Positions 45,038 to 54,231 are shown, counted from the stretch's first letter. The stretch: DNA of 64,000 bases from Clostridia bacterium (GCA_028703495.1 JAQVMT010000008.1:1-64000); one strand, 5' to 3'. Translations and numbers: made by a program. The notes: generated from the sequence alone by a model not told the origin.

Positions 45038-46480
45038 ATGAGCAACTATAAAAACTACTTCTTTCATCCCGAAACGTCACGAAACGGTTGGTACGAAACC
45101 AATAGCCGACCGCTAAACAGCGGTGCCTTCATCGACAAGGCAACCGAAATAGTCGGCGGTGGCAGCTCCATCGATCGCACTTACTTAGCAGGGGCGAACG
45201 GCACAGCCACGTACGATGGCGATACTAGCAACCCTTCCACACTCTATGAAAGCGACAGCTCCATAAAAGCATCGGAAGCTTCGGATACTCAATATATTTC
45301 GGGTTCTTACTCGGGCGCGGAGACGGACTCGGAATCGCGGGTAACAAGGAGTGGTCAATATACTTCAGGCTTGACCTCGGAATCAAGTGCGGCAACGGGT
45401 TATCAATATACTTCAGGCTCGACCTCGGAATCGCGGGGGATAATGAGTGGGCATTCTAATTTTGGATTGGAGCTGGAAGCGGAGACGGAATCGGAATCGC
45501 GGGTAACAAGGAGTGGTCAATATACTTCAGGCTCGGACGCACGGTCAAATACAAACACTTTGGAAAAAAGAACCGACAACGACACAAAAAAAGCAAAATT
45601 GTACGATATAGACGAAAAGGAAGAGACTTCGATGGAAATGAGTGATACAAAAAAGAACGCGAATACCGAAAAAATTACAAATAAGAAAACAAAAACTACA
45701 GAAAACGAACTGAATGCAAACAAAAAAGGGTTTACGGAAATAAACGAACTAAATGCAAACAAAAAAGGGTTGACCGAAAAGAACGATTTAAAAACAAATA
45801 AAAAAGCAAAAAACGAACTAAATGCCGAAAGTGCTAATGATAAAGGATCGAAATCCGCCGTAAAAAATGCCAAAAACGGGAACGAGCAAGCTTCGGGCAA
45901 ACAAGCAGATAAGGAGAATCCAAAAAGCTCCGAAGGCAACGAATCCAAAGAGCACGCCGATCAAGGAAGCGACAGCGAAGTGGACTTCAATTTGTCGGAC
46001 AAGGATAAGCAGGCAAATCGTGAGTGGCATGACGAGCTTCAAAACTACAACAAGTGTGAAAACACGAAATCGGTGCTTTGCGCGCTTGAAGATAACACGA
46101 GTATGGCAATCAATTCCTTGGAAAGAGCGTTACCGCACGCAGGCGACGACCTCGGCGAGATAATTCAGACGCAGATCAACGCATACAAGGCGACCAATGA
46201 CCGCATTGACGCACTTTCAAGCGAATTGGGGTTTACACTTAAAAAACAAGAGGGTATCAAGCGTATTTGGGTAAACGCAATGGTTTCGATGAAAACCGCT
46301 CTCACCGGCTCGACGGGCAAGCTGGCGGAGATGCTACTTAAAGGCACGCTCATGGGCATAATCGACCTTAGGCGTTTGCTCATACACACAGCGACAATTT
46401 ACCCCGAGGTGCTTGAGCTCGCACGGCAAATCCTAACCTTCGAGGAACAATCCATCGAGATATATAAGTCGTATCTGTAA
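45038..46480 (+). CDS. Low-complexity repeat protein with C-terminal helical bundle, unknown
   Basis: 480 residues, no family recognised. Residues 1-90: polar. About 90-175: repeats of SESRVTRSGQYTSG and related Ser/Thr/Gly-rich units. About 190-335: Lys/Asn/Glu-rich, with ELNANKKGLTE-type repeats and a disordered look. About 345-480: ordered, helical, with NTSMAINSLERALPHAGDD, INAYKATNDRIDALSSEL and a hydrophobic pair of helices near LLKGTLMGIIDLRRLL. No signal peptide or membrane anchor. The last part resembles a small ferritin-like four-helix protein in outline only. AAGGAG precedes the ATG. Confidence 0.7.
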   Translation: MSNYKNYFFHPETSRNGWYETNSRPLNSGAFIDKATEIVGGGSSIDRTYLAGANGTATYDGDTSNPSTLYESDSSIKASEASDTQYISGSYSGAETDSESRVTRSGQYTSGLTSESSAATGYQYTSGSTSESRGIMSGHSNFGLELEAETESESRVTRSGQYTSGSDARSNTNTLEKRTDNDTKKAKLYDIDEKEETSMEMSDTKKNANTEKITNKKTKTTENELNANKKGFTEINELNANKKGLTEKNDLKTNKKAKNELNAESANDKGSKSAVKNAKNGNEQASGKQADKENPKSSEGNESKEHADQGSDSEVDFNLSDKDKQANREWHDELQNYNKCENTKSVLCALEDNTSMAINSLERALPHAGDDLGEIIQTQINAYKATNDRIDALSSELGFTLKKQEGIKRIWVNAMVSMKTALTGSTGKLAEMLLKGTLMGIIDLRRLLIHTATIYPEVLELARQILTFEEQSIEIYKSYL

Positions 46481-46757
46481 GCCGAAATTGTTTACGCCTC
46501 ATCACGGACAGCAGCCTAGCAGTTTTTATAGCTCCTTTATCCACATTATCTCGTGTAAGGATATATAGAAAACTGCTTTGTGGGAAATACCACATAACTA
46601 TACAATCTTTCGTAGGGGCGAACAGCGAAGCTGCTTCTACTAGCTCCTTTATCCACATTCTCTTTCGTAGGGGCGAACCCGTGTGTTCGCCCGTGAAAAT
46701 AGCTTCAGCCTTTGTATTTATTTGCGTATCGATACTGCATGCGCGTGAAAAAACATT
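46481..46757. repeat. Spacer with duplicated block containing TTATCCACA
   Basis: A block (AGCTCCTTTATCCACATT, with TCTCGTGTAAGG or TCTTTCGTAGGG) occurs at about 46530 and 46642. Each carries an exact DnaA-box-like TTATCCACA (46537-46545; 46649-46657). A REP-like palindrome follows at 46668. Confidence 0.65.
46668..46692. repeat. REP-like palindrome, copy 3
   Basis: Identical over its core to the copy at 41104. Confidence 0.75.
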
Positions 46758-47666
46758 CTACGCAGAGAAAAACGGATTGTCGCCATAGGTTTTGTCCACC
46801 GGATAGAGCGTTATCAAAAGGCAAACGCCTGCTGCTATGCGAATTAGGTAGCCCACCAAATCGAATATGGCATCGCGGAGCGTGACCTGACAGAATGCGG
46901 CGGCTCTGCGCATATGAAAAACGTATTCGGCGAAATTAATGCCCGTAAAAAAGTCTCCGTTGTTGACCAACGGATCGGAAATATAATACAAACCGACAAA
47001 ATAGGCAACGAGCGGAGCAAGCATCAGCCAACCAAACACGATGAAGTACAATTCGCTACTGCTCTTGCGGTCAACGTTAATGTGTTTGAAGCAAATGTAC
47101 CGAAAATGCCTCAACACGACAAGCGTCAACAAAATATACCCGGGCAGTAGGAATATCAGAAATAACAACAGGGATACAAAGTAAGTATCCAACTTTAGGT
47201 CGTCGATCGAGATGTCGGCTATCTTCTTTACCAAAGAAATCCCGACGTTGCTAGCCACAGAAAGCGTGATCGCAACCATAGCCAAAAGCAGTAGTGTATA
47301 TCCCCATTTGGACGCCTTGTTTTCGGCTTTGGCAATTACATATATTACTATCAGAGCAATCGGTAACGCAAACCGCACGGGATTTGTCCAGCTTTGCGGC
47401 ATATAGTATATATAAAGAAGCGCGGACGCCAAATATAACAAAAACGCAGCAAGCATTCCTCCCGATTTGCTCTTTTCGATCGTGATGTATTCGGTATAGC
47501 TATGCTCGCCGAACATATCGAGATATTGCGAATTCTTCATGTACTTGTTCGCAGCGTGCTTGTCCAAAGCAGCCTCTTCCTGCTTAAACTCGATTTGCCT
47601 TCCGCAATAGGTGCAAATGAAACAATCATCTTCTTGTTGCGTATTACAATGCGGACACACCTTCAT
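46758..47666 (-). CDS. Zinc-ribbon membrane protein, unknown
   Basis: 302 residues. Zinc ribbon CPHCNTQQEDDCFICTYCG at the N-terminus (cytoplasmic), a linker, then about six membrane helices. The layout matches many clostridial zinc-ribbon membrane proteins of unknown function. I chose the ATG at 47666 (AGAGGTGAT site), three codons inside the longest frame. Confidence 0.65.
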   Translation of the reverse strand: MKVCPHCNTQQEDDCFICTYCGRQIEFKQEEAALDKHAANKYMKNSQYLDMFGEHSYTEYITIEKSKSGGMLAAFLLYLASALLYIYYMPQSWTNPVRFALPIALIVIYVIAKAENKASKWGYTLLLLAMVAITLSVASNVGISLVKKIADISIDDLKLDTYFVSLLLFLIFLLPGYILLTLVVLRHFRYICFKHINVDRKSSSELYFIVFGWLMLAPLVAYFVGLYYISDPLVNNGDFFTGINFAEYVFHMRRAAAFCQVTLRDAIFDLVGYLIRIAAGVCLLITLYPVDKTYGDNPFFSA

Positions 47667-47693
47667 GTAAATCACCTCTCTTCGGAGTTACAC

Positions 47694-47717
47694 GGGCGAA
47701 TATAAGGATTCGCCCCT
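47694..47717. repeat. REP-like palindrome, copy 4
   Basis: GGGCGAAT with ATTCGCCCCTA; diverged centre. Confidence 0.7.
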
Positions 47718-47768
47718 ACGATAATGAGCTTTGTTGAGGCGTTATGCCTAGCTTTCCGTTAATTACAC

Positions 47769-47793
47769 GGGCGAACACATAGGTTTGCCCCTA
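47769..47793. repeat. REP-like palindrome, copy 5
   Basis: GGGCGAAC with GGTTTGCCCCTA, 75 bases from copy 4 in the same orientation. Confidence 0.7.
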
Positions 47794-47928
47794 CCGTTTT
47801 TAAATGCAATGATTGTATCATACACTCAATAATTGCATTGAAACACAATACTTTTTTTCAAGCACCTAACCTTGTATTTCGAGCATTTAAGCAATAATCA
47901 TTCAATGAAATGCATTGATAATAATTGT

Positions 47929-48020
47929 CATTGCCTCAACTGCAGAACAATTATTACGATTAGTCATAGCCTCAACTGCAGAACGATTATTCGATTAGTC
48001 ATTGCCTCAACTTCAGAACG
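47929..48020. repeat. 35-base tandem repeat
   Basis: Three copies of TCATTGCCTCAACTGCAGAAC then RATTATTCGATTAG. It lies after the rplQ terminator. The rest of the 47667-48049 gap is AT-rich without a gene. Confidence 0.75.
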
Positions 48021-48049
48021 TAGTATGCACTAGTTATATCTTTGTAGCG

Positions 48050-48080
48050 AAAAACAGCGTAGCTTTGTCGGCTACGCTGT
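48050..48080 (-). terminator. Terminator of the ribosomal protein operon
   Basis: Perfect 10-bp stem ACAGCGTAGC/GCTACGCTGT, seven-base loop, then T run on the minus strand, 16 bases after the rplQ stop. Confidence 0.9.
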
Positions 48081-48095
48081 AAGGTTTTGTGTGAA

Positions 48096-48611
48096 TTATT
48101 GTGCTTGAGCGGGAACATCGGCATCGTTAAGCTTAATTATTGCCATTTCTGCGCCGTCACCCTTTCTCATTCCCAGCTTGTAAACCGAGGTGTATCCGCC
48201 TTTGACTTCCTTATACAGAGGTGCGTAGACGTTGAATATTTTCTCGATCAAGGGGTGCTTGATGCCTGCCTGTCTTTTCCTGAAAGCGGCGGGGCTTTCC
48301 TTCTTCATCCTAACTTCCTGAATGTCGTTGAGATTGCTCGTCAACATCCTTCTCACGGCGAGCTTCTTTGCACCGTCGTTGATAACCTCAACATCGGTCA
48401 TTGCGCCGTTGATCATCTTTTTCTTGTCCACCGTCACGGTATCTTCATAAACCTTGATTGCAGTGGCAATATATTTTTCGGCTATCTTTTGTATTTCTTT
48501 CGCTCTTGCGTAAGTCGTTTCCAACTTACCATACCAAAGAAAATAAGACACCTGATTTTTAAGTAACGCCAGTCTTTGATCTGTCGGTCTTCCTAATTTT
48601 CTTTCCTGCAT
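48096..48611 (-). CDS. rplQ: 50S ribosomal protein L17
   Basis: 171 residues; the core QERKLGRPTDQRLALL and ARAKEIQKIAEK is L17. It has an internal insert (about 75-100) and a longer, acidic-to-polar C-terminus than the 120-residue Bacillus form, as in many Clostridia. Last gene of the operon. Confidence 0.95.
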   Translation of the reverse strand: MQERKLGRPTDQRLALLKNQVSYFLWYGKLETTYARAKEIQKIAEKYIATAIKVYEDTVTVDKKKMINGAMTDVEVINDGAKKLAVRRMLTSNLNDIQEVRMKKESPAAFRKRQAGIKHPLIEKIFNVYAPLYKEVKGGYTSVYKLGMRKGDGAEMAIIKLNDADVPAQAQ

Positions 48612-48622
48612 TGCTCTTCCTC

Positions 48623-49591
48623 CTAATCATCCTTACCCTTAAGGTGAAAACCGTAGCTTTCCAACTTGGTAATAACTTCGTCAAGCGACTTTCTTCCCAG
48701 ATTCCTTACCTTGAGCATGTCTTCCTCGCTCTTTTGAGTGAGGTCCTCTATCGTTTGGATACCTGCGCGCTTTAAACAGTTGAAGGAACGTACGGACAAA
48801 TCCATATCCTCGATAGGCATCTCCAACAGCTTTTGCTGTTTGTCCTCCTCGCGGCTTATAAGAATGTCGATTCCACCCATATCGCTCAAATTAACAAACA
48901 TCTTGATGTGATCCTCGATAATCTTCGCGGCAAGCGATACAATCTCGCGTCCGCTGAAGGCTCCGTTAGTCAAAACATCCAATGTCAGCTTGTCAAACCC
49001 GATACTTTGTCCCACACGCGCGCTCTCAACATTGTAATTGACGCGCTTTACCGGTGCGAATATCGAGTCAATCGGAATATAACCGATCGGATATGCCAAT
49101 TTGAGTTCCTTGTTAACTTCCTTGTTCTTGTCTGCGCTTACATAACCTCTGCCCCTTCCTACAACGATTTGCATCTTAAGGCTTCCGCCTGCGTCGATAC
49201 CGGCAATATGCAAATTCGGATTCAAAATTTCGATTTCCGCATCGGTTATTATGTCGCTTGCGAGTACCTCGCAAGGTCCTGTTTTGTCAATATAAATTGT
49301 CTTTCTAAAGGCCGGATCCATTGAATGTGTCTTTAACGCCAAGGTCTTTAGATTAAGTATTAATTCGGTTACATCCTCTTTGACTCCGTCGACTGTGGAA
49401 AATTCATGCAATATTCCCTCAATCCTGATTCCAACGGGAGCTACTCCCGGCAACGCCGATAGCAATACCCGCCTCAACGCGTTTCCCAGCGTTATTCCGA
49501 AGCCTCTTTCCAACGGCTCTACGCATATTGTTATATGACTTCCGTCGGGACTTTCTTCAACCGTCATTTTGGGTTTTTCTATTTCCATCAT
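48623..49591 (-). CDS. rpoA: RNA polymerase alpha subunit
   Basis: 322 residues. N-terminal assembly domain (FGITLGNALRRVLLSALPG), beta-contact region, and C-terminal domain with LSVRSFNCLKRAGIQTIEDL and VRNLGRKSLDEV for DNA and regulator contact. AGGAGG lies ten bases before the first of two ATGs. Confidence 0.97.
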   Translation of the reverse strand: MMEIEKPKMTVEESPDGSHITICVEPLERGFGITLGNALRRVLLSALPGVAPVGIRIEGILHEFSTVDGVKEDVTELILNLKTLALKTHSMDPAFRKTIYIDKTGPCEVLASDIITDAEIEILNPNLHIAGIDAGGSLKMQIVVGRGRGYVSADKNKEVNKELKLAYPIGYIPIDSIFAPVKRVNYNVESARVGQSIGFDKLTLDVLTNGAFSGREIVSLAAKIIEDHIKMFVNLSDMGGIDILISREEDKQQKLLEMPIEDMDLSVRSFNCLKRAGIQTIEDLTQKSEEDMLKVRNLGRKSLDEVITKLESYGFHLKGKDD

Positions 49592-49698
49592 AGTGAAAAA
49601 ACCTCCTGTTTTCGCTGTTCGATACGCATACGCGTATATTTATGCAAGCAATCCACCTGCAAAAGCTGTCTTGATGCGGTATAGACGGCTGTTCAAGC

Positions 49699-50340
49699 TT
49701 ACTTTGAGTAAAGCTCGACAATCATGCGCTCTTCTATACTTAGATCAATATCCTCTCTTGTAGGCACTGCCAATATCTTGCCTTCCAGCGTTTCAGGATT
49801 GAAGTCCAACCATTTAGGCATATTGCCCGCTTTCTTGGTCTCTTTCAAAGCAGTAAAGAACGCATTGTCCTTCTTGCTATCCTTAACGGCAATTACATCG
49901 CCCGCGTTCACGATATATGACGGTATGTTAATCAATTTACCGTTTACGGTAATGTGCCTATGGCTAACCAACTGACGCGCCTGCGAACGGCTTACGCCCA
50001 TACCCATTCTGTATACAACGTTGTCGAGTCTTCTCTCCAACAATATGAGCATATTAGCACCGGTTACACCGCGCATTCTTTCGGCTTTTTCATAATACAT
50101 ATGAAATTGCTTCTCGCACAAGCCGTAGATTCTCTTTGCCTTCTGCTTTTCTCTCAACTGCGTTCCGTACTCTGTTACCTTCTTCCTTCCTGCTCCGTGT
50201 TGACCGGGCTTCTTGGGACCGGTAGCATCGGACCTTCTGGTAATCGCGCACTTTGCGGAAAAACATCTGTCTCCCTTTAAGAATAATTTAGTACCTTCAC
50301 GTCTGCATTGACGGCAGTCAGCACCTGTATATCTTGCCAT
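49699..50340 (-). CDS. rpsD: 30S ribosomal protein S4
   Basis: 213 residues. [20 protein letters not shown] with zinc-type Cys, [19 protein letters not shown] and the S4 RNA-binding domain [10 protein letters not shown]. It nucleates 30S assembly. Confidence 0.97.
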   Translation of the reverse strand: MARYTGADCRQCRREGTKLFLKGDRCFSAKCAITRRSDATGPKKPGQHGAGRKKVTEYGTQLREKQKAKRIYGLCEKQFHMYYEKAERMRGVTGANMLILLERRLDNVVYRMGMGVSRSQARQLVSHRHITVNGKLINIPSYIVNAGDVIAVKDSKKDNAFFTALKETKKAGNMPKWLDFNPETLEGKILAVPTREDIDLSIEERMIVELYSK

Positions 50341-50354
50341 ATTATCTCTCCTTC

Positions 50355-50744
50355 TTAGATTCTTCTGCGCTTAGGCGGTCTGCAACCATTGTGCGGTATC
50401 GGCGATACGTCCTTTATGAGCGTGACCTCGATGTCGCAGGTCTGCAATGCTCTGATCGCCGCTTCACGTCCCTGTCCGGGCCCCTTAATGTAAACCTCGA
50501 CCGAGCGAATTCCGTATTCCTTCGCAGCCTTTGCCGCAACCTCGCACGCCTGTTGGGCGGCGAAAGCGGTACACTTCCTGGAACCTCTGAAGCCGAGACT
50601 TCCCGATGACGACCACGACAACGCGCTTCCGTTCATATCGGTAATGGTTACAATCGTGTTGTTAAAAGACGCATGTATGTGTGCCTGTCCTTTGTCGACA
50701 CGGCGTATGTCTTTCTTTCTTCTAACCACTTTTTTCTGTGCCAT
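50355..50744 (-). CDS. rpsK: 30S ribosomal protein S11
   Basis: 129 residues: [33 protein letters not shown], and [13 protein letters not shown] end. Platform protein of the 30S subunit. Confidence 0.97.
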   Translation of the reverse strand: MAQKKVVRRKKDIRRVDKGQAHIHASFNNTIVTITDMNGSALSWSSSGSLGFRGSRKCTAFAAQQACEVAAKAAKEYGIRSVEVYIKGPGQGREAAIRALQTCDIEVTLIKDVSPIPHNGCRPPKRRRI

Positions 50745-50759
50745 TTAAGCCCCCCCTCC

Positions 50760-51131
50760 TTACTTCTTCTTTGCGCGCGCAGCAGTACGCTTCGGACCTT
50801 TCCTCGTCCTTGCGTTTTGCTTGCTGGATTGTCCTCTTACGGGCAGTCCCTTACGATGACGTACGCCCCTGTATGAACCGCAGTCAATCAGTCTTTTAAT
50901 ATTCATACTTACCTCACGGCGCAAATCGCCTTCTACGGGTAAGTTGTGTTCAATATACTCACGCAGCTTGCTTACGTCGGCTTCGGTTAAGTCCTTAACT
51001 CTAGTGTCGGGATTGACTCCCGTAACCGCCAATATCTTGGTGGCTGTCGGACGACCGATTCCGAAAATATAAGTAAGCCCGATTTCAACTCGCTTTTCTC
51101 TCGGTAAATCAACACCTGAAATACGTGCCAT
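50760..51131 (-). CDS. rpsM: 30S ribosomal protein S13
   Basis: 123 residues: [20 protein letters not shown] start, [11 protein letters not shown] and basic tail. Head of the 30S subunit, contacts P-site tRNA. GGAGGAG precedes the ATG. An unusual 565-base gap separates it from rpmJ upstream. Confidence 0.97.
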   Translation of the reverse strand: MARISGVDLPREKRVEIGLTYIFGIGRPTATKILAVTGVNPDTRVKDLTEADVSKLREYIEHNLPVEGDLRREVSMNIKRLIDCGSYRGVRHRKGLPVRGQSSKQNARTRKGPKRTAARAKKK

Positions 51132-51696
51132 TTAAGCTCCTCCAAATTTTATTCTTCATGTAGTTTCGTCGGAATTGCCTTTGAGTAAGCCCTCACACCC
51201 CTTTCGGTACGTCAGTACAAAAATAAGCGTCGTGCATTTTCATCACGCTATACGCACACTCGATTCTGTCGGATCAAACAAGATCCGCAAACAATATGAA
51301 CCAATCCCGACAACGGTTTTTGTTTATATATTAACCCCGAAATCAGCCGAACTTGCGCATTAATTCATCGACAATACCTTTGCGGTTGTATCCGATTTGC
51401 TTTTTTGCACAGTGGAATAGCCGACCTTGATTGCGGGTAATTTTATCAATATCAATAATTAAAAATATACCTAATACACCAAAAATTACCGTAGCTTTTC
51501 GATACGACAATTCGGCAATAAGCGTTCGACAATAAATGCCGAAACACACACCCACAAGGATTTAAACCTATCAGTTCAAAGACATAAATCGGCAAAGGAC
51601 ACAACAACACAAAGCTACGGTCAATTTAACCGCTGCCCCTGTTTTATGTGCCTTGTCGATTTCGCCTAATCCTTGCACTTATGCCTTTTTATTGTG
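51132..51696. other. 565-bp gap inside the ribosomal operon (rpmJ-rpsM)
   Basis: In most Firmicutes these genes are less than 50 bases apart. A 70-residue open frame (51343-51555, minus) has no family likeness. No terminator, promoter or known leader was recognised. Confidence 0.55.
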
Positions 51697-51813
51697 TTAT
51701 CCCTGACGCTGTTTGTGACTCGGCGTCTTGGAACATATAATCATAACCTTGCCCTTTCTCTTAATAATCTTGCACTTATCGCACATGGGCTTTACCGACG
51801 GACGTACCTTCAT
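51697..51813 (-). CDS. rpmJ: 50S ribosomal protein L36
   Basis: 38 residues, zinc type: [20 protein letters not shown], then [12 protein letters not shown] (Cys3-His ligands). GGAGAG precedes the ATG. Confidence 0.96.
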   Translation of the reverse strand: MKVRPSVKPMCDKCKIIKRKGKVMIICSKTPSHKQRQG

Positions 51814-51873
51814 AATCTCTCCTTATTTATGCGCACAGCCATCGCAGTACGCTTTTTATCAACTTGTAATGAG

Positions 51874-51900
51874 CACAAATGCAAAATTCGTGCATTTGTG
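51874..51900. promoter_or_regulatory. Perfect inverted repeat at the start of the rpmJ transcript
   Basis: CACAAATGCA-7-TGCATTTGTG, beginning right after the -10. It could be a protein operator or a 5' hairpin. Confidence 0.65.
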
Positions 51901-51929
51901 ATAATACCACACATTCATTCTTTTGTCAA
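51901..51929 (-). promoter_or_regulatory. Internal promoter for rpmJ-rpsM-rpsK-rpsD-rpoA-rplQ
   Basis: Minus strand: -35 TTGACA (51924-51929), a 17-base spacer, -10 TATTAT (51901-51906). A near-perfect sigma-A promoter that would supply the alpha-operon genes apart from the spc genes. Confidence 0.85.
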
Positions 51930-52137
51930 GCGTATTCGCCTTTTAAAAAATAAATGTCAAAATATTTTATTGCGTTTGCCCTCGCTTCGCGTTCAGCACC
52001 GCAAACTCTATAAGCAACGCTTATCGTTGCTCGATCGATGTTCATCCAAACAACGACTTGCGCCAATGCTTGCTCTTTGTTCTGTCAAGCAATGGTATGC
52101 TCAAAACTTACACGAGGCTTGCCGTTGAATAGCAAGG

Positions 52138-52404
52138 CTACTTACGGCGGGGGGGCGGGTTGGTGTTGGGTGGCGGTGCAGTGCCGCCTTTTCCGCGCCA
52201 TACGATTCTGCCCTTTCCGAGGTCGTAGGGGCTGATTTCGAGCTTCACGGTATCGCCTTCGAGGATTCGAATATTATTCATTCTCAATTTCCCCGAGATA
52301 TAGGCGGTGATAATGTGCTTGTTAGGCAACTCGACTTTGAACTGTGTATTGGGGAGGGCTTCGACGACGACGCCTTCCAATTCGATTACATCATCCTTTG
52401 GCAT
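52138..52404 (-). CDS. infA: Translation initiation factor IF-1 with proline-rich tail
   Basis: 88 residues. The S1-fold core is normal ([46 protein letters not shown]). The usual protein ends near here at 72 residues; this one adds about 15 residues rich in Gly and Pro ([14 protein letters not shown]), coded by a C/G-run that could slip. Start chosen for AAGGAG. Overlaps the preceding gene by 14 bases. Confidence 0.93.
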   Translation of the reverse strand: MPKDDVIELEGVVVEALPNTQFKVELPNKHIITAYISGKLRMNNIRILEGDTVKLEISPYDLGKGRIVWRGKGGTAPPPNTNPPPRRK

Positions 52405-52687
52405 TCGATTCTCCTTCATTAAATTCCGCAAGCAACGCGCCTATCGTCTTACGGATAAAGCAATCCTCGAGGGTATTTGCCTCGATTCGAGCGGCAATCT
52501 CCTCGTTATGCGCCTTAAACTTGACGTGGTTGACGTTTTTCTGTTTACCCTTTGCGAGAGGTCTGGTCTTGCCGTCTGCGACAACGACTCTATATTCGCC
52601 GATAGTAGCGACGACAACCATCAATTTCTTCCTGTCGTGTCCCAGCTTGGACGCGACGATGTCGCCGACCTTGAGCGGTAGTATCAT
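52391..52687 (-). CDS. KOW-domain RNA-binding protein (L14e-like)
   Basis: 98 residues. KOW motif near the start ([22 protein letters not shown]), then [16 protein letters not shown]. Small KOW proteins at this place, between map and infA, are common in Clostridia and are related to archaeal/eukaryotic L14e; probably ribosome-associated. AAGGAG precedes the ATG. Confidence 0.85.
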   Translation of the reverse strand: MILPLKVGDIVASKLGHDRKKLMVVVATIGEYRVVVADGKTRPLAKGKQKNVNHVKFKAHNEEIAARIEANTLEDCFIRKTIGALLAEFNEGESNAKG

Positions 52688-52705
52688 AAAGCTCCTTCGG
52701 GCGGT

Positions 52706-53455
52706 TTAGAGTGTAGTATACTCCACTCCGTCCTCCTTGATAATGACGGTGTTTTCATAGTGTGCCGAGGGTTTTCCGTCGGCGGTGCGTACCGTCCAAC
52801 CGTCGATTTCGTCGAAGGTGATCTTCTCCGTGCCGAGGTTTATCATCGGCTCGATGCAGATGGTCATATTTGTGACCAAACGAACGCCTCTGCCTGCTTC
52901 TCCGTAGTTGGGAACGTCGGGCAGCTCATGCATCTTGGTACCTATGCCGTGTCCGATCATCTCGCGTACGACGCCGTAACCGAATTTGGTCGCATAATTG
53001 TATACCGCGTTGCCGATATCGCCCACGCGCATACCGTTTTTGAGTATTGCAGTCGCCTCAAAAAAGCTCTGCTTGGTAACCTCCATAAGCTGTCTTTTCT
53101 CGGCGGATACCTCTCCGACCGCAAAGGTTCTTGCGGCGTCCCCGTGAAAGCCGTCCTTCATTGCGCCGACATCCACGCTGACCAGCATACCCTCGCAAAT
53201 TACCGTCTTTTTGGATGGGATTCCGTGTACAACGACATCGTCAATGGATATACAGGAGCTTGCGGGAAACCCGTTGTAGTTCAAAAAGGAAGGGTGCGCC
53301 CCCTGCTTTACGATAAATTCGTGTATTAAGCGGTTTAGCTCGTAGGTCGTCATTCCCGGCTTGATCTTCTCTTCCGCAAGACAAAGCGCATCTTTGACGA
53401 TTGCGCCGGCTTTTTTCATAAGCGCAATCTCGTGTTCGTTCTTAATGGTAATCAT
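52706..53455 (-). CDS. map: Type I methionine aminopeptidase
   Basis: 249 residues. Metal ligands: Asp in VSVDVGAMKDGFHGDAART-like run, His in GHGIGTKMHELP, Glu in CIEPMINLG and ENTVII. Removes the initiator Met. I chose the ATG at 53455 (GGAGAGATA site), 13 codons inside the longest frame. Confidence 0.95.
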   Translation of the reverse strand: MITIKNEHEIALMKKAGAIVKDALCLAEEKIKPGMTTYELNRLIHEFIVKQGAHPSFLNYNGFPASSCISIDDVVVHGIPSKKTVICEGMLVSVDVGAMKDGFHGDAARTFAVGEVSAEKRQLMEVTKQSFFEATAILKNGMRVGDIGNAVYNYATKFGYGVVREMIGHGIGTKMHELPDVPNYGEAGRGVRLVTNMTICIEPMINLGTEKITFDEIDGWTVRTADGKPSAHYENTVIIKEDGVEYTTL

Positions 53456-53595
53456 TATCTCTCCAAAATGCCGTTCTGTATCGGTTTCGGTCAATTCTTC
53501 ATTGCTTTAACTCCGATAGCGCTCAACAACCGTTTCGAAGCGTTAAGCACCTCAAGTCAAGCGTGATACCACCGACAATTTCACGGCATTAACCT

Positions 53596-54231
53596 CTACC
53601 TTTGGTCGATGATGGCACAAATACTGTCGAAAACCTCTTTGGGTGACCGCTTGCCGTCGACGTGGTGTACCGTTTGGACACTTTCGTAATAGGCGATAAT
53701 CGGTTCGGAGCTGTTCTTATAAACCTCCAAACGATTAAGCACGGTTGCGGGCTTGTCGTCCTCACGGGCGACGAGTTCTCCTCCGCATTCCTCGCAGGTC
53801 GTTTTGTTATAGCTCAACAGATTATACACGGCATGGCAGGAGGCACAAGTGCGCCGATTTGTCAACCGCATCATCAGATAGTCCAACGGCAAGTCGATAT
53901 TGATTATCCAATCGATTTTTGCAAAGAGCATGAGTGCTTGCGCCTGCACGTGAGTGCGAGGAAAGCCGTCCAAAATATATCCGAACTCCACGCAATCCTC
54001 CTGCGAAAGTCTGTTCTTGACCATCTCCACGGTGATTTCGTCAGGTACAAGCTTGCCATCGTCGATATAAACCTTCGCGCGGTTGCCAAGCTCAGTTTGG
54101 TTGTGAATGTTGTCGCGGAAAATGTCTCCCGTCGAAATATGCACAAAGCCGTAGTGTTCGTGCAGCATATGCGCCTGCGTTCCTTTGCCCGAACCGGGTG
54201 CGCCCAGCAGTACGATATTTGCCTTTTTCAC
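53596..54231 (-). CDS. adk: Adenylate kinase
   Basis: 211 residues. P-loop GAPGSGKGTQA, DGFPRT, and a zinc LID with Cys4 (RRTCASC and TCEECGG). ATP + AMP to 2 ADP. Usual place between secY and map, though here a 697-base gap lies before it. Confidence 0.96.
   Translation of the reverse strand: MKKANIVLLGAPGSGKGTQAHMLHEHYGFVHISTGDIFRDNIHNQTELGNRAKVYIDDGKLVPDEITVEMVKNRLSQEDCVEFGYILDGFPRTHVQAQALMLFAKIDWIINIDLPLDYLMMRLTNRRTCASCHAVYNLLSYNKTTCEECGGELVAREDDKPATVLNRLEVYKNSSEPIIAYYESVQTVHHVDGKRSPKEVFDSICAIIDQR

Larger units (their letters stand above)
51814..52137. other. Gap between infA and rpmJ with an internal promoter
   Basis: 324 bases after the G-rich end of infA. It carries a consensus promoter (51901-51929) and an inverted repeat (51874-51900). 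The remainder shows no gene. Confidence 0.65.

Noticed and set aside
51343-51555. 70-residue frame in the rpmJ-rpsM gap
   Set aside because: No recognisable features; low coding appearance.
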